A stretch of DNA of 64,000 nt from Maribacter sp. MJ134 (GTDB taxonomy: Bacteria > Bacteroidota > Bacteroidia > Flavobacteriales > Flavobacteriaceae), in the NCBI RefSeq assembly GCF_003970695.1, contig NZ_CP034570.1:248001-312000 (forward strand). The letters are read 5' to 3'. The notes below the pieces were generated by a model that worked only from the letters and a program-made list of their open reading frames with translations, did not search any database and had not been told where the DNA came from. This document shows positions 16,790 to 27,800 of the stretch, piece by piece (position 1 is the stretch's first letter; every line of letters begins with the position of its first letter). The position numbers and the translations under genes are program-made.

Positions 16790-19700
16790 CTACTTGGAAA
16801 TTATCAAGGATTTCACGTTGGTTGTGGCACCCTTTGTTATTTGCACATAGTAGATGCCGTTATCTAGGAACTCAAGGTTCAAAAACGCTACCGTACCATA
16901 ATTGTTGCCGTAGTCCTTTTCAAACACCATTTTCCCGTCGCTACTGAATATCAGTATTGAAACATCACCCACATCGGGCATGTTCGCCAAGTTCAAACTC
17001 AACTCACCGGATGTAGGGTTTGGATAGATTATGACATCCATTTCCCCTTGCGCCCGGTCTTTAGAGAGCTCTGCTTGGAGATTTGTGGCTGCCGATAAGA
17101 AGGAGCCAAAGACTTGGAACTCGGATAGCCCTACATTGGGACCAACGCCATCCGTTACCTCAAAACGTACCGAGGTTATATTTCGTTCATTGAAAGTTAC
17201 AGGTAGTGCTCCGCCATTTGCGGGCAAATTCCCTACTTGCACGACACTACCATCGGAGAATACCAGCCTACCGGCATTGATGTTCTCATTTATCAAAGGT
17301 CTGTCAAAAAGCACGATTCTATCCGTTCTAATGGGTTGGTTCCAGTTCAGAGTAACGCTTGGTCGCTGCTCGCCAAGACTAGCCCATTCCCCTGGGTCTA
17401 CCAATCCAATTATACCGTCTACGATTTTCCTCTTGGCAAATCGAGCAGAGAATTCTGAAGATGCCGTAATACTACTGGCCTGAGGTGCTATATTCGTAGT
17501 TGGTGTGGCAGCAAATTGGCTACCGGAAAATTTTCCATAGACCTCGAACTCTGCTAGCCCCACGCTGTAACCTTGCCCGTTTGTAATATCAAACTCTACC
17601 CAGGTAATCGTCTTTTGTTGAAAGTTTATGATATTAGCCGTACCTGAATTTTCTAGACCGTTAACATTGACCGTACTTCCATCGCTGAATTTTAGTACGC
17701 CTTGAAATATAACATCTACTACATTAGGTCTGTCGTAAAGTACAACTTGGTTTGTGGTCACCGGTCTGTCCCATGTAAGTCTAATACTTGGGTTCTGTTC
17801 TCTAAAACTTGCCCATTCCCCTGGGTCTACAAATCCAGTGATACCGTCCACTAGTTTACTTTTTGCATATCGTGTGGAGAACTCCGAGGATACGGTTATG
17901 CTGCTGGCTTCCGGTGCCAGGTTGGTACCTGTAACCGTTGGCGGTACGGCCGCGAATTCGCCAAAGACTTGGAACTCCGACAGCCCTACGTTGGGACCAA
18001 CGCCATTGGTCACCTCAAAACGTACCGAGGTAAAGATGCGTTCGCTAAAGTCCACTATTAAGGCACTGCCATCGGTGGGTAGGTTTCCTACCGCTACGAC
18101 ACTGCCGTCGGAGAATACCAGTCTACCGGATAAAATATTCTCGTTAAACAAAGTTCTGTCAAAGAGCACAATTTGACTCCCGATCACCGGTCTGTCCCAG
18201 TTCAATGTTACGGTAGGCTTCTGCTCACCGAGACTTGCCCATTCACCGTTACCGAACTGGCCTGTAATACCGTCCACGAGCTTGTCCTTGGAAAATTGCG
18301 CGGAGAACTCCGAGGATACGGTAATGCTGCTGGCCTGCGGTGCCAGGTTGGTGCCTGTAACCGTTGGTGGCACGGCCCCGAATTCGCCAAAGACTTGAAA
18401 CTCCGCCAGCCCTACATTGGGACCAATACTATTGGTCACCTCAAAACGCACGGAGGTAAAGGTACGTTCACTGAACGATACCAAGAAGGCACTGCCATCT
18501 GTGGGCAGGTTTCCTACCGCTACGACACTACCGTCCGAGAATACCAGCCTACCGGATTCGATGCTCTCGGTAAGTATAGGTCTGTCGTACAAGACGATTT
18601 GGCTCGCGATCACTGGTCTGTCCCAGTTCAATGTTATGGTAGGGTTCTGCTCGCCGAGACTTGCCCATTCACCGTTACCGGGCTGTCCTGTAATACCGTC
18701 CACAAGTTTATCTTTGGAAAATTGTGCCGAGAACTCCGAGGATACGGTAATGCTGCTGGCCTCCGGTGCCAGGTTGGTACCGGTAACCGTTGGTGGTGCG
18801 GCCCCGAATTCGCCAAAGACTTGAAACTCCGCCAGCCCTACATTGGGACCAATGCTGTTGGTCACCTCAAAACGCACGGAGGTAAAGGTACGTTCACTAA
18901 AGGATACCAAGAAGGCACTGCCATCGGTGGGCAGGTTTCCTACTTCTACGATACTACCATCGGAGAATACCAGTCTACCGGATTCGATGCTCTCGGTAGG
19001 TATAGGTCTGTCGTACAGTACTATTTCGTTGGCGATCACCGGTCTGTCCCAGTTCAATGTTACGGTAGGGTTCTGCTCGCCGAGACTTGCCCATTCCCCA
19101 TTACCGGGCTGTCCTGTAATACCGTCCACGAGCTTGTCCTTGGAAAATTGCGCGGAGAACTCCGAGGATACGGTAATGCTGCTGGCCTGCGGTGCCAGGT
19201 TGGTACCGGTAACCGTTGGTGGTGCGGCCCCGAATTCGCCAAAGACTTGAAACTCCGCCAGCCCTACATTGGGACCAATGCTGTTGGTCACCTCAAAACG
19301 CACGGAGGTAAAGGTACGTTCACTAAAGGATACCAAGAAGGCACTGCCATCGGTGGGCAGGTTTCCTACTTCTACGATACTACCATCGGAGAATACCAGT
19401 CTACCGGATTCGATGCTCTCGGTAGGTATAGGTCTGTCGTACAGTACTATTTCGTTGGCGATCACTGGTCTGTCCCAGTTCAATGTTATGGTAGGGTTCT
19501 GCTCGCCGAGACTTGCCCATTCCCCATTACCGGGCTGTCCTGTAATACCGTCCACAAGTTTATCTTTGGAAAATTGTGCCGAGAACTCGGAGGATACGGT
19601 AATGCTGCTGGCCTCTGGGGCCAGGTTGGTACCGGTTACGGTTGGTGGTGTTACGCCAATCTCGCCGAATACTTGAAATTCTGACAGCCCTACATTGGGA

Positions 19701-22033
19701 CCAATACCATTGGTTACCTCAAGACGTACGGACGTAATGGTACGTTCGCTAAAGGATATTAATGTCGCACTACCATCTGTAGCTAAATTTCCTACTTCTA
19801 CGACACTGCCGTCGGAGAATACCAGTCTACCAGATATAATTCTCTCGAAGGCTGTAGGTCTGTCAAAGAGTACTATCTCACTGGTTTTTACTGGTCTGTC
19901 CCAATTTAAGGTTATAGTTGGGGTCTGCTCACCAAGACTTGCCCATTCCCCTGCACCGAACTGGCCTGTAATACCGTCCACGAGCTTGTCCTTGGAAAAT
20001 TGTGCGGAGAACTCCGATGATACGGTAATGCTGCTGGCCTCGGGTGCTACATTGTTTCCACTAACCGCTAGTGGCGATGTTGCGGTGTATTGGCCAAAGA
20101 CCTGAAATTCCGCCAGCCCTACGTTGGGACCAACGCTGTTGGTCACCTCGAAACTTACGGAGGTAAAGGTGCGTTCGCTGAAGTTTACCAAAAAGGCACT
20201 GCCATCGGTGGGTAGGTCTCCTACCGCTACCACACTGCCGTCTGAGAATACCAGTCTACCGGATACGATGCTCTCGGTAGGTATGGGTCTATCGTATAGT
20301 AGAATTTGGCTCGCGATCACCGGTCTGTCCCAGTTCAATGTTATGGTAGGGTTCTGCTCACCGAGACTTGCCCATTCACCGTTACCGGGCTGTCCTGTAA
20401 TACCGTCCACAAGTTTATCTTTGGAAAATTGTGCCGAGAACTCGGAGGATACGGCGATACCGGCCTCCGGGGCCAGGTTGGTGCCGCTTACCGCAGGAGG
20501 TGTTGTCGTAGCGTTACCGTTGCCTACCAATACGGTTTCTGCCATACTGGGAACTCCATTGGAATTTAATGCAAAAAGCATGTAATTACCAGGAGGCATA
20601 ATGTTGGCGTTAGGAACATTGATGGTGTACTGATTGCCGTTTTTTGTATAGCTTACAGGTACCCTGCGCTGCTCATTATTGGTACTATGGGTCGCGGAGG
20701 ACATTCTTATAAAGGAAAACGCTCCAATATCATCGGAACCTGTTACCGTAAACTGTTGGTCAAAGCCAGCGGTTGCAGGTGCGTTCAACGTAGGGCGTTG
20801 TGCTAGATTTCCGTTTCCGTCAAAAAGATAGGGCGGGCTATATATCTCAGCATCAAGATGGTTCTGACTTCCGCCGCCGAAAAAAAGACCACCCCCACCA
20901 ACAAAGACTCTACCATCTGTCATCAGAATGGATACACTATGGTATGTCCTAGGTATTTGCATCCCTGCCACGGTTCTCCAACTATTGGTCTGTGGGTTCC
21001 AGATTTCCGCTTCAAAACGTGCCCCGGTATCGGTAAAAACGCTAGAGGTGCTTATACCTCCGGTAACCACTACCTCTCCGTTGGGCAGCACTACGCTGTT
21101 ATGATAGGATCGGGATAATTGTAAGTTGTTGGCCGTAGGGCTTACGGTTACGTTGTTCTCGTTATTGATATCGATTACGAAAGAGTTGTCCTTGGAGGGA
21201 AAGCCCTGTTGATAATTCAAAGCACCCCCTACCTTTAAAATCTTACCTATATCGTACATGATGGTGGTACCTGTAATGGAAAAGGTATCATCCGCTCTTT
21301 TACCGGCAAAGGTAGACGAACCATTTCCGCGTACATCAAACCAGTGCATATCTTCACTTGGTCCGGCATGAAAAATTTTACCGTTGGGAGCTACCCAGAC
21401 CCATGCATGGTCGTTGGGTCTTATAGGATTGCCTTGCAGATCGTTATCATTATAAAGAATAGTTCCCGGTAGTCCTGGTAAACTGACCCAACCTTGTCCT
21501 TTCGTCCAAATTTCTCCAAGTTTTCCGGAGAAACCGCCGTTCCATTGACCTCCAATGGTGAACGCTCTGCCGTCTGGTAAGGTCACGTTTCCTTGATACC
21601 CTCTTGGTACGTTCATATCATCGGAAACCTCCCATGAATTCGTTGCCACATTATAGATGGTCGTTTTTGGCGCGGAACCGCCACCGGCCACCAAGATATC
21701 CCCGTTGGCTAGATTATTGATTCCCGGACAGAACATATTGTGATTGTTCGGGGTTATTTGGGTTCCTAATGCCGTACCATTGGGCCCTTGAAAAGGATCG
21801 TAGATTTCTGTATACGTGTTTCCGTCAGCGGCATCAAAACCGGCATCCCTAAATCGGGATGACCAGGTCAATAGACGACCATCTGGTAGGTTTGCTACGG
21901 CAACAGGTACAAGCCCAAATTGAATAGGTTCGCTCCACTGGCCATCTTGGCTTGGGTTCTGCCCCAAGATACTTCCCCATACGAGGAGTAAGCCTAGTGA
22001 AAATAATTTTGTAATGGTGTAATGTTTTTTCAT
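16790..22033 (-). CDS. Secreted galactose-oxidase-like copper radical oxidase with eight discoidin-like repeats
   Basis: The 1747-residue protein has a signal peptide (ending about SILGQ), a kelch-type catalytic region (residues about 30-505), eight repeats of about 142 residues, and a C-terminal type A T9SS sorting domain (last 85 residues, YPNPTSGELSLN). The catalytic region follows fungal galactose oxidase closely, and every copper-radical residue is in place: Cys102 in MFCPG and Tyr146 in PRGYQ (the thioether pair), Trp164 in GGQWNGG (stacking Trp), Tyr364-His365 in RTYHS, and His449 in SATHS. The family oxidises primary alcohols, or aldehydes in glyoxal oxidase, to aldehydes or acids with O2, making H2O2. 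The repeats resemble F5/8 type C or CBM32-like modules (DGITG, EWASLGEQ, ITLNWDRPV) and probably bind polysaccharide. The substrate is unknown. Confidence 0.9.
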   Translation of the reverse strand: MKKHYTITKLFSLGLLLVWGSILGQNPSQDGQWSEPIQFGLVPVAVANLPDGRLLTWSSRFRDAGFDAADGNTYTEIYDPFQGPNGTALGTQITPNNHNMFCPGINNLANGDILVAGGGSAPKTTIYNVATNSWEVSDDMNVPRGYQGNVTLPDGRAFTIGGQWNGGFSGKLGEIWTKGQGWVSLPGLPGTILYNDNDLQGNPIRPNDHAWVWVAPNGKIFHAGPSEDMHWFDVRGNGSSTFAGKRADDTFSITGTTIMYDIGKILKVGGALNYQQGFPSKDNSFVIDINNENNVTVSPTANNLQLSRSYHNSVVLPNGEVVVTGGISTSSVFTDTGARFEAEIWNPQTNSWRTVAGMQIPRTYHSVSILMTDGRVFVGGGGLFFGGGSQNHLDAEIYSPPYLFDGNGNLAQRPTLNAPATAGFDQQFTVTGSDDIGAFSFIRMSSATHSTNNEQRRVPVSYTKNGNQYTINVPNANIMPPGNYMLFALNSNGVPSMAETVLVGNGNATTTPPAVSGTNLAPEAGIAVSSEFSAQFSKDKLVDGITGQPGNGEWASLGEQNPTITLNWDRPVIASQILLYDRPIPTESIVSGRLVFSDGSVVAVGDLPTDGSAFLVNFSERTFTSVSFEVTNSVGPNVGLAEFQVFGQYTATSPLAVSGNNVAPEASSITVSSEFSAQFSKDKLVDGITGQFGAGEWASLGEQTPTITLNWDRPVKTSEIVLFDRPTAFERIISGRLVFSDGSVVEVGNLATDGSATLISFSERTITSVRLEVTNGIGPNVGLSEFQVFGEIGVTPPTVTGTNLAPEASSITVSSEFSAQFSKDKLVDGITGQPGNGEWASLGEQNPTITLNWDRPVIANEIVLYDRPIPTESIESGRLVFSDGSIVEVGNLPTDGSAFLVSFSERTFTSVRFEVTNSIGPNVGLAEFQVFGEFGAAPPTVTGTNLAPQASSITVSSEFSAQFSKDKLVDGITGQPGNGEWASLGEQNPTVTLNWDRPVIANEIVLYDRPIPTESIESGRLVFSDGSIVEVGNLPTDGSAFLVSFSERTFTSVRFEVTNSIGPNVGLAEFQVFGEFGAAPPTVTGTNLAPEASSITVSSEFSAQFSKDKLVDGITGQPGNGEWASLGEQNPTITLNWDRPVIASQIVLYDRPILTESIESGRLVFSDGSVVAVGNLPTDGSAFLVSFSERTFTSVRFEVTNSIGPNVGLAEFQVFGEFGAVPPTVTGTNLAPQASSITVSSEFSAQFSKDKLVDGITGQFGNGEWASLGEQKPTVTLNWDRPVIGSQIVLFDRTLFNENILSGRLVFSDGSVVAVGNLPTDGSALIVDFSERIFTSVRFEVTNGVGPNVGLSEFQVFGEFAAVPPTVTGTNLAPEASSITVSSEFSTRYAKSKLVDGITGFVDPGEWASFREQNPSIRLTWDRPVTTNQVVLYDRPNVVDVIFQGVLKFSDGSTVNVNGLENSGTANIINFQQKTITWVEFDITNGQGYSVGLAEFEVYGKFSGSQFAATPTTNIAPQASSITASSEFSARFAKRKIVDGIIGLVDPGEWASLGEQRPSVTLNWNQPIRTDRIVLFDRPLINENINAGRLVFSDGSVVQVGNLPANGGALPVTFNERNITSVRFEVTDGVGPNVGLSEFQVFGSFLSAATNLQAELSKDRAQGEMDVIIYPNPTSGELSLNLANMPDVGDVSILIFSSDGKMVFEKDYGNNYGTVAFLNLEFLDNGIYYVQITKGATTNVKSLIISK
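17085..20490 (-). repeat. Eight discoidin-like coding repeats, 426-nt period
   Basis: Eight tandem units of about 142 codons within the copper radical oxidase gene start with NLAP(E/Q)ASSITVSSEF and end with the GLxEFQVFG motif. The middle units (about 18.4 to 19.7 kb) are nearly identical in DNA, while the C-terminal two (17.1 to 17.9 kb) and the N-terminal one have diverged. This suggests recent amplification of the core. Boundaries are approximate. Confidence 0.85.
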
Positions 22034-22775
22034 ATTAAAAAATTTATCGGTAAAAGTCGGGTTCTTAATCCGGTTTTAGGCAAAAAACCGTTGAAAAGCA
22101 CGTTTTGCAAGTCGAACTAATAGGTTGAAAAAATCACATATGTTAATTAGTGTTAAAATTTAAGAAAGAACTTACGTTTAAGTGTCAAAATAACATCAAC
22201 TATTATAGTTCAGATACAAGATAAGGTTTGAAACAAAAGGAGTGTTGGCTAAAGTACTCTCCGAGATAGGAGTTTGGGCACAATTTGTATTTCCGTGAAG
22301 TGCCTCCCCATTTTATAATGACCATTTTCATTTATTCACATTCATGATATACTATAAATTACAAGGTATTCCCGGTGCCCCAAAATAGTAAAAAATTTGA
22401 ATAGGGCGTTACGTTGTTCCATGTATAGGATGGGGCTCTGTTGAGCGTGCGTTGTAAAATACTATCTCATATTATTTTTGTTTCATGGATAAGTCATGTT
22501 TTTTCTATATATCTACCGCACTAAACAATACTGCGCAAAGTCGGTGAAAATTATTTTTTAGATATGGGTAAAGTTTAAGTTTGCCCCAATATGATGAAGT
22601 ACTAATACATTCAGGTTTCTGTTCGGTCATCAGTACTATACTTGTGAAAAAATATTCATGCGAGCATCCATTTTCATTGTAAAATCCTAGTAGGATTATA
22701 AATGGTAAATGCTGTGCTATTTTGATTTTTACGTTCAGTTCAGGTTACAAATATTAATGGATTTATTTTTAGGCC
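22034..22775. other. Long AT-rich intergenic region
   Basis: About 740 bp separate the oxidase gene from the duplicated 3' block of the next giant gene. Neither strand has an open frame longer than a few dozen codons. I saw no tRNA-like fold and no insertion sequence ends. The part next to 22033 must carry the promoter of the oxidase gene, but no exact TAnnTTTG/TTG pair was identified. Confidence 0.5.
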
Positions 22776-24861
22776 AAATCGTAGTCATGTTTTTTTTATG
22801 AACGGAGAGAGAAACAAGTGTTTCTCTCTCCGTTCTATTGTTTGCTTTTATGTTCTTGGTTCTTTGGCATTATTCGGCACCTAAGTATATATAACCGTTC
22901 AACTGTTTAAAGTCAGCTCCGTTAACATTTATGATGTAGTAGTAGGTACCTGTAGGGAGGAAGCCTGATTTTCCGAAGGAGTTGTTCGGTGCAAATCCGC
23001 CCCAATCATTTCTATAATCCTTTCCTTCGTAGACCATGTTCCCCCATCTGTTGAATATCATAACATCGAAGGTGTAGTCACAGTATTCGGCCCCCCTAAT
23101 TTCGAACATGTCGTTCACTCCATCTCCGTTGGCCGTTACAGCTTTACTTACTTCGATATCGTCGATGCCGCAAGGAACACAATCGCTATTGGTCGTTATG
23201 GTAAAGTCCGCATAATATTTACATTCGCCGCCCGTAGAGGTATAGGCGATTCTATATTCGCCCAATTCCAAGCCTTCGGGGACAAACATACTGCCGTTCA
23301 ACATTACATCTCCTTCCGTGACCTCGAACACACCGTTTGTATCAAACCCTTCTGGAAGATAGTCCAGAAGATCGATAGGTTCGTCTTCAACACAAATGTC
23401 AATAGTGATTTCCTGTAATTGAGGTTGTAACACGAATATGATCTGCTCAAAAGAGGCCGTATTGTCGCATGTATCCGTTACGTTCCACGTTCGTATGATC
23501 ATAAAATCCTCGGAATCGCTTGCATTTTGAATTTCTTCAGAGAACAGGACCTCGTAATCTCCACTTCCGCCGGTAAAGGTAAGTTGTGGAACCTCTGGAG
23601 TCTCGTCTCCACAGAGATTGGTTATCTCTGCCTCAAAATCACTCGATGTCAATGCTTCCTCGTCATCTATTATGGTTATCGTCGCATTACCGTCAATCAC
23701 CGGAACAAAATCGGGAGCGTTCAATAGTTCCGCAAAAAATACTTCTGTGCTTTCAATCAAGCAATCATCGATTATGACCACGTTAAAAGTTATGCTGGAC
23801 TGTCCTTCAGCAAAGGCTAAAGTTCCGTTAGACGCTGTATAATCTACACCACCAGCAGTCGCAGTTGCTGTTCCACCACCATCATTGGTTGCGTAGTCAA
23901 CGTTAAAGGCCGTAAAAGAACCTTGAACGCGAACCGTAACAGTTGCTACACCGGTCTGCTCATTGACTTGAAGGTCGTCTATATAGAGACCGTCGTTCAT
24001 TCCAGGTGCATCGTTATCGGTAATGGTACCTACACCTGCATCGTCGAGCATGTTCACACCGACAGGTGGAACGGCATCGAAGGTGAGAGCGATATCCATG
24101 GTCTCCGTATTCTCTATGATCGTGTCGTCCACGATGTTGATGGTCACCAGTTGTGTATCCCCGGTTGCCGTACCGGCAGGGAAGGTCACAAAGGTATCGG
24201 TGTTCGCTACGGTATAGTCATCGGGATCGATCGCTGAATTATCTGTCACGTTAAAGTTGACGTTGAAAGCGTTTTGTACGGTGTTCCCTGTATACGAGAT
24301 TACGAACGTTGCCGTACCGGCATCTTCGTTCACGGTAAAGTCGCTCACTGCGATACCTTCGGTAGGTCCGTTAGCATCGTTGTCAGTGATGGTACCTACA
24401 CCTGCATCGTCGAGCATGTTCACACCGACAGGTGGAACGGCATCGAAGGTGAGAGCGATATCCATGGTCTCCGTATTCTCTATGATCGTGTCGTCCACGA
24501 TGTTGATGGTCACCAGTTGTGTATCCCCGGTTGCCGTACCGGCAGGGAAGGTCACAAAGGTATCGGTGTTCGCTACGGTATAGTCATCGGGATCGATCGC
24601 TGAATTATCTGTCACGTTAAAGTTGACGTTGAAAGCGTTTTGTACGGTGTTCCCTGTATACGAGATTACGAACGTTGCCGTACCGGCATCTTCGTTCACG
24701 GTAAAGTCGCTCACTGCGATACCTTCGGTAGGTCCGTTAGCATCGTTATCTGTAATGGTCCCCAGTCCCGTATCGTCTACCATGGCCACAAGAGGGTTGG
24801 AGATGTTGGATAGGGTAATGTTAAGGTCTTCATTTGCTTCAAGGATAGCGTCGTCCACGAT
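22776..24861. repeat. Left copy of a 2.1 kb direct repeat
   Basis: This block is nearly identical to 36778-38863 (offset 14,002 bp, same orientation). It covers the hairpin, the stop codon, the CHU_C domain and the last Calx-beta modules of the minus-strand giant gene. By eye I found about ten differences, including a few amino acid changes (for example Asp to Gly in LLDYLPEG, and Glu to Asp in FAELLNAP). Similarity continues beyond it as 360-nt repeats in different order. Confidence 0.9.
22801..22834. terminator. 16 bp stem hairpin downstream of the first Calx-beta gene
   Basis: AACGGAGAGAGAAACA and its exact complement flank a two-base centre. It lies 36 bp after the stop at 22870. There is no T run after it on the minus strand (A-rich instead), so it may stabilise the 3' end or terminate weakly. 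An identical copy is at 36803-36836. Confidence 0.6.
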
Positions 24862-27800
24862 ATTGATGGTGACCACCTGGGTAGTTCCGGATGTCGTATT
24901 CGCAGGGAACGCCACATTGGTACCTGCGGTAGCAACGGTATAATCATCGGGATCGATCGCCGAACCATCGGTCACGTTGAAGTCCACGGTGAAGGCGTCC
25001 TGCACGGTAGGACCGGTATAGGTAACTACAAAGTCAGCGGTACCGGCATCTTCGTTCACGGTAAAGTCGCTCACTGCGATACCGTCTCCAGCACCAGGCG
25101 CATCGTTATCCGTAATGGTCCCCAGTCCCGTATCATCTACCATGGCCACAAGAGGGTCGGAGATGTTGGATAGGGTAATGTTCAAATCTTCCGCACCTTC
25201 CAATAAAGCGTCGTCCACGATATTGATGGTGACCACCTGGGTAGTTCCGGATGTCGTATTCGCAGGGAACGCCACATTGGTACCTGCGGTAGCAACGGTA
25301 TAATCATCGGGATCGATCGCCGAACCATCGGTCACGTTGAAGTCCACGGTGAAGGCGTCCTGCACGGTAGGACCGGTATAGGTAACTACAAAGTCAGCGG
25401 TACCGGCATCTTCGTTCACGGTAAAGTCGCTCACTGCGATACCGTCTCCAGCCCCAGGCGCATCGTTATCTGTAATGGTCCCCAGTCCCGTATCATCTAC
25501 CATGGCCACAAGAGGGTCGGAGATGTTGGATAGGGTAATGTTCAAATCTTCCGCACCTTCCAATAAAGCGTCGTCCACGATATTGATGGTGACCACCTGG
25601 GTAGTTCCGGATGTCGTATTCGCAGGGAACGCCACATTGGTACCTGCGGTAGCAACGGTATAATCATCGGGATCGATCGCCGAACCATCGGTCACGTTGA
25701 AGTCCACGGTGAAGGCGTCCTGCACGGTAGGACCGGTATAGGTAACTACAAAGTCAGCGGTACCGGCATCTTCGTTCACGGTAAAGTCGCTCACTGCGAT
25801 ACCGTCTCCAGCCCCAGGCGCATCGTTATCTGTAATGGTCCCCAGTCCCGTATCATCTACCATGGCCACAAGAGGGTCGGAGATGTTGGATAGGGTAATG
25901 TTCAAATCTTCCGCACCTTCCAATAAAGCGTCGTCCACGATATTGATGGTGACCACCTGGGTAGTTCCGGATGTCGTATTCGCAGGGAACGCCACATTGG
26001 TACTTGCGGTAGCAACGGTATAATCATCGGGATCGATCGCCGAACCATCTGTCACGTTGAAGTCCACGGTGAAGGCGTCCTGCACGGTAGGACCGGTATA
26101 GGTAACTACAAAGTCAGCGGTACCGGCATCTTCGTTCACGGTAAAGTCGCTCACTGCGATACCGTCTCCAGCACCAGGCGCATCGTTATCCGTAATGGTC
26201 CCCAGTCCCGTATCGTCTACCATGGCCACAAGAGGGTCGGAGATGTTGGATAGGGTAATGTTCAAATCTTCCGCACCTTCCAATAAAGCGTCGTCCACGA
26301 TATTGATGGTGACCACCTGGGTAGTTCCGGATGTCGTATTCGCAGGGAACGCCACATTGGTACCTGCGGTAGCAACGGTATAATCATCGGGATCGATCGC
26401 CGAACCATCGGTCACGTTGAAGTCCACGGTGAAGGCGTCCTGCACGGTAGGACCGGTATAGGTAACTACAAAGTCAGCGGTACCGGCATCTTCGTTCACG
26501 GTAAAGTCGCTCACTGCGATACCTTCTCCAGCCCCAGGCGCATCGTTATCCGTAATGGTCCCCAGTCCCGTATCGTCTACCATGGCCACAAGAGGGTCGG
26601 AGATGTTGGATAGGGTAATGTTCAAATCTTCTGCACCTTCCAATAAAGCGTCGTCCACGATATTGATGGTGACCACCTGGGTAGTTCCGGATGTCGTATT
26701 CGCAGGGAACGCCACATTGGTACCTGCGGTAGCAACGGTATAATCATCGGGATCGATCGCCGAACCATCTGTCACGTTGAAGTCCACGGTGAAGGCGTCC
26801 TGCACGGTAGGACCGGTATAGGTAACTACAAAGTCAGCGGTACCTGCATCTTCGTTCACGGTAAAGTCGCTCACTGCGATACCGTCTCCAGCACCAGGCG
26901 CATCGTTATCTGTAATGGTCCCCAGTCCCGTATCGTCTACCATGGCCACAAGAGGGTCGGAGATGTTGGATAGGGTAATGTTCAAATCTTCCGCACCTTC
27001 CAATAAAGCGTCGTCCACGATATTGATGGTGACCACCTGGGTAGTTCCGGATGTCGTATTCGCAGGGAACGCCACATTGGTACCTGCGGTAGCAACGGTA
27101 TAATCATCGGGATCGATCGCCGAACCATCTGTCACGTTAAAGTCCACGGTGAAGGCGTCCTGCACGGTAGGACCGGTATAGGTAACTACAAAGTCAGCGG
27201 TACCTGCATCTTCGTTCACGGTAAAGTCGCTCACTGCGATACCGTCTCCAGCACCAGGCGCATCGTTATCCGTAATGGTCCCCAGTCCCGTATCATCTAC
27301 CATGGCCACAAGAGGGTCGGAGATGTTGGATAGGGTAATGTTCAAATCTTCCGCACCTTCCAATAAAGCGTCGTCCACGATATTGATGGTGACCACCTGG
27401 GTAGTTCCGGATGTCGTATTCGCAGGGAACGCCACATTGGTACCTGCGGTAGCAACGGTATAATCATCGGGATCGATCGCCGAACCATCGGTCACGTTGA
27501 AGTCCACGGTGAAGGCGTCCTGCACGGTAGGACCGGTATAGGTAACTACAAAGTCAGCGGTACCTGCATCTTCGTTCACGGTGAAGTCGCTCACTGCGAT
27601 ACCTTCGGTAGGTCCGTTAGCATCGTTATCTAGGATAGTCCCAACTCCTAGACCGTCAACAATAGCCACTCTATTATTGGAAATGTTGGAAAGAACTAAA
27701 TTTAGGTTTTCATCGCCCTCGATAATATTGTCATCCACAATATTAATGGTTACTGAGCGTACTTCGTTCAGAATTCCAGTAAAGTTAAGGTTTCCTGTTG

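Noticed and set aside
18173-19684. Long plus-strand frame (503 codons) inside the oxidase gene
   Set aside because: It is the antisense image of the 426-nt repeats. The repeated coding sequence keeps the opposite frame open by chance, and its product is a repeat of low-complexity sequence with no known fold.
24730-27610. Evenly spaced 360-nt repeats as a possible CRISPR or satellite array
   Set aside because: The repeats are in frame, 120 codons long and encode Calx-beta modules with few silent changes. There are no spacers and no cas genes.
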